This document shows positions 1 to 5,992 of a stretch of DNA of 6,076 nucleotides, piece after piece (within the stretch, counting starts at the first letter, position 1; every line of letters starts with the position of its first letter). The translations under genes were made by a program, and so were the position numbers. Source of the stretch: Anaerolineae bacterium. Its GTDB lineage: Bacteria; Chloroflexota; Anaerolineae; CG2-30-64-16. A model generated the notes under the pieces. It made no database searches, had not been told where the DNA came from, and saw only the letters and a list, made by a program, of their open reading frames with translations. The DNA is taken from positions 1 to 6,076 of the forward strand of contig JALOOE010000251.1 in the NCBI GenBank assembly GCA_025454565.1, written 5' to 3'.

Positions 1-667
1 CCCATACCCGCGCCCGCACCGACACCCCCGCCAGCGCCCGATGCGCGGGATCACCGCCCGTCAGCGGCACGAGCGCAGGATAGGTGGGGACGATGGCATG
101 GCCGGTCTCACGCGCGATGCGCAGCCCCATGCCGTCGCTGCCGGTGGACGGCACCGAGAGGCCGCCGGTCGCCAGGACGACGCTCGCGGCGCGGATCACA
201 TCGCCCGATGAAAGCTGCACCGCCCAGCCATCGTCCGCTCGTCGCAGATCGACCACGCGCGCGGTGGTGCGCAAGTGACCGCCGCGCTGAACATATGCCG
301 TCAGCAGCGCATCCAACACCGTGCGCGCCCGGTCGCTGGCGGGGAAGAGCTTACCGGTCTCGGCCTCCAGCTTGAGCGGTACGCCCAGTTCAGTCTCAAA
401 GAAGCGGCGCACCTCGCCGAGCGGCCAGGCCGCCAGCACCTTCCGCACGAGGTTGGGCGAGCAAGCGCTGATGAAATCGGTGTGTAACGCCTGGCTGGGG
501 AGCACGTTGCAGCGCCCGCCGCCGCTGATCAGGATCTTCTGGCCGGGGCGGTCGCTGCCCTCCAGCAGCAGCACGGGGCGCGGGCCGGCCGCGGCATGGA
601 CCGCGGCCATCAGACCCGCCGCACCCGCGCCGACAACTACCACCGGCAATCGATCGACTTCGTCCAT
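1..667 (-). CDS. BaiN/YhiN (HI0933-like) FAD-binding oxidoreductase, 3' end beyond window
   Basis: The first 222 residues of a flavoprotein are visible on the minus strand; the gene leaves the window at base 1, and relatives are roughly 400 aa. The N-terminus has a Rossmann FAD-binding fingerprint, G13-A-G15-A-A-G18, followed by a strand ending in Glu36, which in this fold contacts the FAD ribose. Next comes the family signature GQKILISGGGRCNV (42-55), and then LATGGLSVPSTGSDGMG (165-181), the second flavin-contacting block typical of HI0933-like proteins. There is no signal peptide, so it is probably cytosolic. Family members are annotated as NAD(P)/FAD-dependent oxidoreductases; one branch reduces bile-acid intermediates (BaiN), but the substrate of most, including this one, is unknown. 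Start: ATG at 667 with GGAAGA seven bases upstream. A GTG five codons earlier (682) is possible but has a poorer ribosome site, and a stop lies in frame just above it. It has its own promoter, divergent from the peptidase gene. Confidence 0.9.
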   Translation of the reverse strand, partial: MDEVDRLPVVVVGAGAAGLMAAVHAAAGPRPVLLLEGSDRPGQKILISGGGRCNVLPSQALHTDFISACSPNLVRKVLAAWPLGEVRRFFETELGVPLKLEAETGKLFPASDRARTVLDALLTAYVQRGGHLRTTARVVDLRRADDGWAVQLSSGDVIRAASVVLATGGLSVPSTGSDGMGLRIARETGHAIVPTYPALVPLTGGDPAHRALAGVSVRARVW

Positions 668-709
668 CTCTTGATCTTCCACTTCGGTTCACGCCATCGC
701 TACCATCGG

Positions 710-738
710 GTTATAACGGCAGAGGCTCCCGCTGTCAA
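710..738 (-). promoter_or_regulatory. Sigma70-type promoter for the FAD oxidoreductase gene
   Basis: Read leftwards, a perfect -35 TTGACA (738-733) is followed by a 17-bp spacer and TATAAC (715-710), five of six matches to the -10 consensus. The start would be near 703, about 35 nt before the oxidoreductase ATG at 667. The -35 lies in the left arm of the inverted repeat, only 14 bp from the opposing -35, so polymerase binding at the two promoters probably interferes. Confidence 0.65.
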
Positions 739-761
739 ACCGGCCGCCAGGTTTGACAGCG
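730..761. promoter_or_regulatory. Perfect 12-bp inverted repeat, candidate operator
   Basis: The arm CGCTGTCAAACC (730-741) is repeated as its exact reverse complement GGTTTGACAGCG (750-761) around an 8-bp spacer. Each arm carries TTGACA as the -35 hexamer of an outward-facing promoter. Both predicted transcripts start outside the palindrome, so it would act as a DNA site rather than an RNA hairpin. A dimeric repressor or activator bound here could control both neighbours at once. No regulator gene is adjacent within the window. The symmetry is seen directly; the operator role is inferred. Confidence 0.6.
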
Positions 762-781
762 CCGCTCTGCCGCATTACGAT
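753..781 (+). promoter_or_regulatory. Sigma70-type promoter for the S9 peptidase gene
   Basis: A perfect -35 TTGACA (753-758) is followed by a 17-bp spacer and TACGAT (776-781), which matches four of the six -10 consensus positions. Transcription would start near 788, giving an approximately 65-nt leader before the peptidase ATG at 854. The -35 lies inside the right arm of the inverted repeat. Confidence 0.6.
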
Positions 782-853
782 GGAGGGGCATGCGCCGTAT
801 CCAGCGCCTTGCCGCTTTTCCATTCGTACAGCACAAACCGCAGGAGATTTCAC

Positions 854-2815
854 ATGGCTTCCAACGACACGCCGTTGATTCCGCGCACGGTGCTCTTCGG
901 CAACCCGGATCGTGCCTCGGTCCAGCTCAGCCCCGACGGCAACCAGATCGCCTACCTGGCCCCGCGCGCTGGGGTGCTCAACGTGTGGGTGGCGCCGCGC
1001 GACGCGCTTGCCGCGGCCCGGCCTGTCACGGATGACGCCGGCCGTGGCATCCGCTTCTATGGCTGGGCCTACACCAACACCCATATCCTCTACATCCAGG
1101 ACAAGAACGGCGATGAAAACTGGCGGCTCTACGTCGTGGATCTTCAGGGCGGCGGCGTCAAAGACCTGACGCCGTTCGAGGGGGTGCAGGCGCGCCTGCA
1201 AGAGCTCAGCCCCCATTTCCCGCACGAAGTCCTGGTGACGATCAACAACCGCAACGTGCAGCTTCATGACCTCTACCGGCTGGACATCCGCAGCGGCGCG
1301 CTGACCCTCGTCCGCCAGAACGACGGCTTCATGGGCTTCCTGACCGATGATGCGTTTCGTCTGCGCGGCGCGCTGCGGATGACTCCCGACGGCGGGCTGG
1401 AGATGTACCAACCGGCCGGCGACGATTGGTCGTTGTGGGAAACGATCCCCGCCGAGGACAGCCTGACGACCGGCGCGGCCGGTTTCGACAAGTCGGGAGA
1501 GGTGCTCTTCATGCGCGACAGCCGCGACCGCGATACGGCCGCGCTGCTGGCTCGCAATCTGGCGACCGGCGCAACCACCCTGGTGGCCGAAGACCCACAG
1601 GTCGATGTCGGCGACATCGTGCGTCACCCGACCGAAAGACACGTGCAGGCGGTTTCGTTCGTCTACACCCGCAAACGTTGGCAGATCCTCGACCCGGCCA
1701 TTGCGCCCGACCTGGCCTATCTGCGCACGGTGGCTGACGGCGAAGCAGAGATCGTCAGCCGCACGCTCGACGATCGCTTCTGGATCGTGCTCTACCTGGT
1801 GGACGACGGCCCGGCGCGCTTCTATCTCTACGATCGAACGGCGCACGCCGCCCGTTTTCTCTTCACCAACCGCCAGGATCTCGAAGGCCAGCCGCTCGCC
1901 AAGATGCACGCCGTCACCCTGCCGGCGCGCGACGGCCTGACGCTGATAGCCTACTATACTCTGCCGCTCGGCGCCGACAGCGACGGCGACGGCTTCCCCG
2001 ACCGCCCCGTGCCGCTGGTGTTGTTCCCGCACGGCGGCCCGTGGGGCCGCGATACCTGGGGTTACAATCCGTGGCACCAGTGGCTCGCCAATCGGGGCTA
2101 TGCCGCGCTGTGCGTCAACTTCCGCTCGTCCACCGGTTTCGGCAAGGGATTCATCAACGCCGGTAACTTCGAGTGGGGCGGCAAGATTATGGACGACCAG
2201 ATCGACGCGGTGCGCTGGGCCGTGGCGCAGCAGATCGCCGATCCGGGCCGCGTGGGCGTGATGGGCGGTAGCTTCGGCGGCTACTCGACGTTGGGCGGCC
2301 TGACCTTCAACCCGGAGGTCTTTGCGTGCGGCGTCGACCTGGTCGGCCCGTCGAATCTCGTCACGCTGCTGGAATCGGTGCCGCCCTACTGGCGGCCGAT
2401 GTTCGAGATGTTCGCCACGCGCGTCGGCGATCCGCGCACCGAAGCAGGCCGCGCGCTGCTCAAGAAGCACTCGCCGCTGACCCACGTGGCGCGCATCTGC
2501 CGGCCGCTGCTGATCGGCCAGGGCGCCAACGATCCGCGGGTGAAGCAGGCCGAATCGGACCAGATCGTGCAGGCGATGCAAGCCAAGGGCATCCCCGTCA
2601 CCTACGTGCTCTACCCCGACGAGGGGCACGGCTTCGCCCGCCCCGAGAACAATCTGTCCTTCACCGCCATCGCCGAGGCATTCCTGGCGCGCTGTCTGAG
2701 CGGCCGCTACCAGCCGATCGGCGACGACTTCCAGCGGTCGAGCCTGACGGTGCCCGCGGGCGCGGACAATGTGCCGGGCTTGCCGGAGGCGCTGGTGCAG
2801 CGCGGCCAGGGCTGA
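854..2815 (+). CDS. S9-family serine peptidase (acylaminoacyl-peptidase/prolyl oligopeptidase-like)
   Basis: This 653-aa protein has the two-domain layout of family S9: an N-terminal beta-propeller-like half (about 1-365, opening with the WD40-like strand LSPDGNQIAYLAP) and a C-terminal alpha/beta hydrolase domain. The catalytic domain shows HGGPW (from His393, oxyanion region), the nucleophile motif GGSFGGYS with Ser473, Asp560 in GANDPRV, and His592 in DEGHGF. Spacing and length fit the family. Such enzymes hydrolyse short peptides or N-acylated peptides; the propeller screens substrate size. No signal peptide or membrane segment is visible, so it is probably cytosolic. An acidic DSDGDGFPD loop (375-383) joins the two domains. 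Start: ATG 854 has AGGAG (842-846) seven bases upstream. The frame stays open back to 596, but that extension covers the promoter and reads as noncoding. Exact specificity (oligo-, dipeptidyl- or acylaminoacyl-) cannot be decided. Confidence 0.93.
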   Translation: MASNDTPLIPRTVLFGNPDRASVQLSPDGNQIAYLAPRAGVLNVWVAPRDALAAARPVTDDAGRGIRFYGWAYTNTHILYIQDKNGDENWRLYVVDLQGGGVKDLTPFEGVQARLQELSPHFPHEVLVTINNRNVQLHDLYRLDIRSGALTLVRQNDGFMGFLTDDAFRLRGALRMTPDGGLEMYQPAGDDWSLWETIPAEDSLTTGAAGFDKSGEVLFMRDSRDRDTAALLARNLATGATTLVAEDPQVDVGDIVRHPTERHVQAVSFVYTRKRWQILDPAIAPDLAYLRTVADGEAEIVSRTLDDRFWIVLYLVDDGPARFYLYDRTAHAARFLFTNRQDLEGQPLAKMHAVTLPARDGLTLIAYYTLPLGADSDGDGFPDRPVPLVLFPHGGPWGRDTWGYNPWHQWLANRGYAALCVNFRSSTGFGKGFINAGNFEWGGKIMDDQIDAVRWAVAQQIADPGRVGVMGGSFGGYSTLGGLTFNPEVFACGVDLVGPSNLVTLLESVPPYWRPMFEMFATRVGDPRTEAGRALLKKHSPLTHVARICRPLLIGQGANDPRVKQAESDQIVQAMQAKGIPVTYVLYPDEGHGFARPENNLSFTAIAEAFLARCLSGRYQPIGDDFQRSSLTVPAGADNVPGLPEALVQRGQG

Positions 2816-2841
2816 AGGCAGAAGGTTGAAGGTTGAAAGGA
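2814..2841 (+). repeat. Four-unit heptamer tract between genes, running into the ribosome site
   Basis: Four consecutive 7-bp units fill nearly the whole spacer: GAAGGCA (2814), GAAGGTT (2821), GAAGGTT (2828) and GAAAGGA (2835). The first unit begins in the TGA stop codon of the peptidase gene. The last supplies most of the AAAGGAG Shine-Dalgarno (2836-2842) for the next gene. Similar GAAGGTT heptamer strings occur between genes of several GC-rich environmental bacteria; that comparison is from memory. Copy number is low, so this is at most a short remnant. Confidence 0.6.
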
Positions 2842-2846
2842 GAGAC

Positions 2847-3701
2847 ATGACCACTCCGATCGGCATCTTGCACCCTGGTGAGATGGGCGTCTCCATCGCC
2901 GCGTCCGCCAGGAACGGCGGCCACAGCCTCTACTGGGCGTCCGCGGGGCGTGGCCCCAAAACCCGTGAGCGCGCCGAGCAGGTCGGCCTGCAGGACGCGG
3001 GCACGTTGGCCGCCCTGTGTTGCATGTGCCAGGCCATCGTCAGCGTGTGCCCGCCCCACGCAGCCGAGGAGGTGGCCGAGCAGGTGCTGGCGCAGGGCTT
3101 CGCCGGCCTCTACCTGGACGCCAATGCGATCTCGCCCCAGCGCGCGGCGCGGATCGGCGAGCGGATGGCCGCGGCGGGCGCAAGCTTCGTGGACGGTGGC
3201 ATCATCGGCGGGCCCGCCTGGCAGCCCGGCAGCACCCGGCTCTATCTATCCGGGCCGGCCGCGGCCGAGGCCGCGGCGCTCTTCGCAGCCGGCCCGCTCG
3301 AAACGGTCGTGATCGGCGACGAGATCGGCAAGGCGTCGGCGCTGAAGATGTGCTACGCGGCGTACTCCAAGGGCAGCACCGCGTTGCTGTGCGCCGTGGT
3401 TGCCGCCGCCGAGCAACTGGGCGTGCGCGAAGAACTGGACCGCCAGTGGGCGCACGACGATCCGCGGTCTCCCGATCAGAACGCCAACCGTGTGCGCCGG
3501 GTTACGGCCAAGGCGTGGCGCTTCGCCGGCGAGATGGACGAGATCGCGGCCACCTTCAGCGCAGCCGGACTGCCCGGCGAGTTTCACGCGGCGGCCGCCA
3601 CGCTCTATCGTCGCCTGGCGGGATTCAAGGACGCGGTTGCCATGCCAGCGCTGCATGAGGTTCTGGCGGCTTTGCTTCAGGAAGACAAAGCTGCCACCTG
3701 A
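2847..3701 (+). CDS. NAD(P)-dependent 6PGDH/3-hydroxyisobutyrate dehydrogenase-like oxidoreductase with DUF1932-type C-terminus
   Basis: This 284-aa protein has an N-terminal Rossmann domain followed by an all-helical dehydrogenase domain. The nucleotide-binding turn is GILHPGEMGVSIA (6-18), a variant of the GxGxMG motif of the beta-hydroxyacid dehydrogenase family. It is followed by VDGGIIGGPAWQPGSTRLYL, where relatives bind substrate. Lys167, in SALKMCYAAYSKGS, is in the position of the catalytic lysine of 6-phosphogluconate and 3-hydroxyisobutyrate dehydrogenases. The helical C-terminus with this context matches what is annotated as DUF1932. The expected chemistry is NAD(P)-linked oxidation of a beta-hydroxy acid or the reverse reduction; the substrate is unknown. 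Length is normal for the family. Start: ATG 2847 with AAAGGAG just upstream (slightly tight, four bases). The 31-nt gap to the peptidase gene suggests shared transcription. Functionally the pairing with a peptidase has no obvious logic. Confidence 0.85.
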   Translation: MTTPIGILHPGEMGVSIAASARNGGHSLYWASAGRGPKTRERAEQVGLQDAGTLAALCCMCQAIVSVCPPHAAEEVAEQVLAQGFAGLYLDANAISPQRAARIGERMAAAGASFVDGGIIGGPAWQPGSTRLYLSGPAAAEAAALFAAGPLETVVIGDEIGKASALKMCYAAYSKGSTALLCAVVAAAEQLGVREELDRQWAHDDPRSPDQNANRVRRVTAKAWRFAGEMDEIAATFSAAGLPGEFHAAAATLYRRLAGFKDAVAMPALHEVLAALLQEDKAAT

Positions 3702-3746
3702 CGCCCAACGGCCTCATCCGGCAAGACGAGCAATCACAGGTGGATC

Positions 3747-3751
3747 AGGAG
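3747..3751 (+). promoter_or_regulatory. Ribosome binding site that fixes the start of the GH37/63-like gene
   Basis: AGGAG here lies six bases before ATG 3758. The frame is also open from a GTG at 3740, but that codon has no comparable purine run at the right distance, and the AGGAG would then sit inside the coding region. ATG 3758 is therefore preferred. Confidence 0.7.
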
Positions 3752-3757
3752 CGGAAC

Positions 3758-4885
3758 ATGGAGAACCTGGAGACCGATGCCCGGTCAATCGGCAAACCCG
3801 CGTGGCGACCAATGCTGCGCTACGTCGCTGAGTTGCATGAACGCAGCACGCATCCGCCGCGTGCGCCGTTCCCCCGTCCCTGGGAGGAGATCGGGCCGGG
3901 CTACTGTTACGGGCCGGCGTTCGGCCATTGGGACATTGTCCACGCGCTCCTCGATGTGCTGGCGTCCGAGCCACCGCACGCCGCCGACCAGATCCTCAAC
4001 AATCTGGCGGCTCAAGAGGATGACGGCCTGGTCCCTGGGGTGATCTGGATGCGCGAGGCGACGCCGCGGTGGAGCAAGGAGGTCGGGCATCCGCCGCTGT
4101 GGCCCGTCGCCGTGCAAGACTACGCCGACCAGACCGGCTCCGACGATCTGATTGCGCGCTGTTTCGAGCCGCTCGTGCGTCAGATCGGCTGGTTTGAGGC
4201 CCACCGTCAGGCATCCGATGGCGGCTTCTTCTACACCGACATCCTCACGCGCAGTTGGGAGAGCGGGATCGACGAGGGGATCCGGTTCCACGAGGTGCAG
4301 CCCGGACCGTTCGCGTGCATCGATGCCACCGCGCACGTCTACCTGCTCTACGACACCGCCGCGGCATGGGCCGAGCGGATCGGAGCGCCGTCGGCCGAGC
4401 TGCGCGTGAAAGCGAGCCATCTGCGCGAGTTCATCCGGGCCGAGCTATTCGCTGCGGAAACCGGCTTCTTTTACGACATCTGGGCGATGCGGGATCCGAG
4501 CAAGCGCCGGCTGGCATTCGAGGGGATGTGGCCGGTGGTCGTCGGCGCCGCGACGCGGGAGCAGGCCGCCCGCGTGATCGACGAGCATCTGCTCAACCCC
4601 GATCGCTTCTTCGCGCCGCACCCCATCTGCACGGTGGCGCTGGACGAGCCGTTGTTCGAGCGCCGCATGTGGCGCGGGCCTGCGTGGAACAGCATGACCT
4701 ACTGGGCGGCGCGCGGTTGTCTGCGCTATGGCCGTCACGATGCGGCCAGCCGCCTGCTGGAACGTGCGCTCGATGCGTCTGCCGCGCAGTTCGAGCGCAC
4801 GGGCACGATCTGGGAGTTCTATGATCCGCTGGGCGGGCCGCCGGAGTCGCTGCAACGGAAACCGCACACCCTGATACGGTGGTAA
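3758..4885 (+). CDS. GH37/GH63-like (alpha/alpha)6-barrel glycosidase, possibly C-terminally shortened
   Basis: This 375-aa protein carries hallmarks of the trehalase / mannosyl-oligosaccharide glucosidase clan: an early aromatic block with GHWD, then DDGLVPGVI, then HPPLWPVAVQDY (111-122), SWESGIDEGIR with Asp172, WRGPAWNSMTYW (from Trp305) and TIWEFYDPLGG with Glu353. By analogy with GH37/GH63 enzymes, Asp172 would be the general acid and Glu353 the general base of an inverting hydrolysis of an alpha-glucoside-like bond; this is inferred from position only. No signal peptide is visible, so it should act on an intracellular or imported saccharide. Only 22 residues follow Glu353, and the DYLGHNP-like ending I expect in relatives is missing (see findings). 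The 56-nt gap from the dehydrogenase gene shows no clear promoter or terminator. The next gene starts 54 nt downstream in the same frame. The substrate is undetermined, and it could also be grouped with amylo-1,6-glucosidase-like or MGH1-type hydrolases. Confidence 0.8.
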   Translation: MENLETDARSIGKPAWRPMLRYVAELHERSTHPPRAPFPRPWEEIGPGYCYGPAFGHWDIVHALLDVLASEPPHAADQILNNLAAQEDDGLVPGVIWMREATPRWSKEVGHPPLWPVAVQDYADQTGSDDLIARCFEPLVRQIGWFEAHRQASDGGFFYTDILTRSWESGIDEGIRFHEVQPGPFACIDATAHVYLLYDTAAAWAERIGAPSAELRVKASHLREFIRAELFAAETGFFYDIWAMRDPSKRRLAFEGMWPVVVGAATREQAARVIDEHLLNPDRFFAPHPICTVALDEPLFERRMWRGPAWNSMTYWAARGCLRYGRHDAASRLLERALDASAAQFERTGTIWEFYDPLGGPPESLQRKPHTLIRW

Positions 4886-4925
4886 GCGACTATCTGCTAT
4901 TTCGTAGTAGCAGGCCCGCATGCCC

Positions 4926-4931
4926 AGGAGG
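4926..4931 (+). promoter_or_regulatory. Full-consensus Shine-Dalgarno for the second barrel gene
   Basis: AGGAGG lies eight bases before ATG 4940 and eleven before a second ATG at 4943. It marks an independent translation start, although the upstream gene is in the same frame and only one stop codon (TAA, 4883-4885) separates the two reading frames. Confidence 0.75.
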
Positions 4932-4939
4932 CGACAGCG

Positions 4940-5992
4940 ATGATGTATCTGCCTGACATGTCCTTCTTCCTGTTCGGCGCAGGCGGACGACGTAAATTGA
5001 TCTATCGCGCCGGGCAGTTGCTCGACGGTCTGACCGGTGCAATGCTCCACACCTGGCAAGTTGAGGCGCACAAGATCGACGCCGCCGGTTACGCAGTCTA
5101 TCTCACCACGACCGACGGGGGCGAAATCGCGCTGGAAGAGGACGAACAGGGGGTCTATCTGACGGAACGCGGCGTCCGCACGGCGCTGACCGAAGCGCCG
5201 GTGGCGCTGCCGAGCTTCACCGGGCGCCCATACGCCGATCGACTGCGCGTCCTGCACCATGAGATGCTTGTCAACATCGTGGCCGGCGCGCCGCTGCCGA
5301 ACTACCTGGTCTATCGCAAGCCGTGGTATCGCGATGCGGCGATGGTAGCGATGGCCCTGGCGCGCACGGGCAACCTCGCCGTGATTAGCGACTGGATACT
5401 GGGCCTGAGCGAACCGTTCGATCGCAATAATGCCGGTCATCGCGAGCCGGACAACCTGGGGCAGGTGCTTTATCTCATTTCGCTGGTCAGCGATCGTTCC
5501 CATCCCTTGGCGCCAGTCATCCTCGACTCTATCGCTGAGTTCGACCGCGGCGGCTATATCTGCGGCATCACCGATTTCGGCGAACATCCCGTCTATCAGA
5601 CTCGCTGGCTGAAGTTCGGCCTGCGGGCGCTCGGCCTGCCCGACCCGTTTGTCGTGCCCGCGGTGGAAGACTCATACGCGACCCTCTTCTGGTGGGATGA
5701 CCGGGCCGACTATGTGGGCAAACCGGAGGGCTATCACGCCAACCGCGAGCGCTATCCCTATCTGACATGGGCCGAGGCGCACTTTTTCGGCCAGCCTCCG
5801 CCCTGGCAGCTCGCCGGGTCAAGTTACCCGCTGACCTGGGAAGCACAGGCGAGTCAGGCAGATTACGACGGAATGGCCCGCCTCTCGTCGGAATTCACTG
5901 CCGCGAAGCTGTGCATGCCGCACAGTTGGCATGCCGCGGAGATGTTCTTGTACTTGCTTGATGAAGTGGAGAGGACCAATGACCGAAGCTGA
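4940..5992 (+). CDS. Conserved-looking six-hairpin glycosidase-like protein, function unknown
   Basis: This 350-aa protein is one I cannot name. The first 85 or so residues are strand-rich, with an acidic run (ALEEDEQGVYL). The rest looks like an (alpha/alpha)6 toroid: VYRKPWYRDAAMVAMAL (W129-R131-D132) resembles the WxRD helix start of GH15-like barrels. It is followed by DRNNAGHREPDNLGQ (162-176), FGEHPVYQTRWLKFGL, a DSYATLFWWDD segment, and a C-terminal PHSWHAAEMF (His328, Trp330, His331, Glu334). The dense Trp/Tyr/Asp/Glu content in these blocks suggests a sugar-binding cleft. No signal peptide or transmembrane helix is evident. ATG 4940 is chosen for its AGGAGG spacing; ATG 4943 is almost as good. 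It sits between a GH37/63-like gene and an overlapping unknown gene, which suggests a role in the same glycoside pathway. Catalytic residues and substrate are not established; it could be a hydrolase, phosphorylase-like or non-catalytic partner. Confidence 0.7.
   Translation: MMYLPDMSFFLFGAGGRRKLIYRAGQLLDGLTGAMLHTWQVEAHKIDAAGYAVYLTTTDGGEIALEEDEQGVYLTERGVRTALTEAPVALPSFTGRPYADRLRVLHHEMLVNIVAGAPLPNYLVYRKPWYRDAAMVAMALARTGNLAVISDWILGLSEPFDRNNAGHREPDNLGQVLYLISLVSDRSHPLAPVILDSIAEFDRGGYICGITDFGEHPVYQTRWLKFGLRALGLPDPFVVPAVEDSYATLFWWDDRADYVGKPEGYHANRERYPYLTWAEAHFFGQPPPWQLAGSSYPLTWEAQASQADYDGMARLSSEFTAAKLCMPHSWHAAEMFLYLLDEVERTNDRS

Larger units (their letters stand above)
668..853. other. Divergent intergenic region with two promoters
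   Basis: This 186-bp gap separates the leftward FAD oxidoreductase from the rightward S9 peptidase. It contains a 12-bp inverted repeat (730-761) and two back-to-back sigma70-type promoters. The rightward leader would be about 65 nt and the leftward one about 35 nt. No tRNA, small RNA or convincing small gene is seen in it. An ATG at 790 opens a frame into the peptidase gene, but it lies essentially at the predicted transcription start and is read as a shadow. Confidence 0.75.

Noticed and set aside
596..853. N-terminal extension of the S9 peptidase back to 596
   Set aside because: It would cover the start of the divergent gene, both promoters and the palindrome. The real start at 854 has AGGAG at ideal spacing and begins where family members begin.
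790..1035. Possible small leader gene starting at ATG 790 with a GGAGG just before it
   Set aside because: The predicted transcription start is near 788, so the purine run would not be in the mRNA. The frame runs 180 bases into the peptidase gene as an out-of-frame shadow.
689..2896. A 735-codon open frame antisense to the S9 peptidase gene
   Set aside because: Long antisense frames are common opposite GC-rich genes. This translation is Arg/Ala/His-rich with no recognisable motif, while the plus strand carries a full S9 triad in the right order.
3255..3282. Locally repetitive GGCCGCGGCCGAGG-type DNA in the dehydrogenase gene
   Set aside because: It encodes an ordinary alanine/glutamate-rich helix; the repetition follows from GC-rich alanine codons.
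3702..3757. Search for a promoter or terminator before the GH37/63-like gene
   Set aside because: No -35/-10 pair with acceptable spacing and no stem with a T-run was found. Read-through from the upstream genes is the simpler reading.
4894..4913. Hairpin CTGCTA / TAGCAG between the two glycosidase-like genes
   Set aside because: Only six base pairs around an 8-nt loop, with no U-tract after it, so it is not a terminator and may be chance.
4445..5587. A 380-codon minus-strand frame spanning the junction of the two glycosidase-like genes
   Set aside because: It runs opposite two genes with clear family motifs and good ribosome sites. Its own composition is Arg/Gln/Ala-rich with no motif, so it is a shadow.
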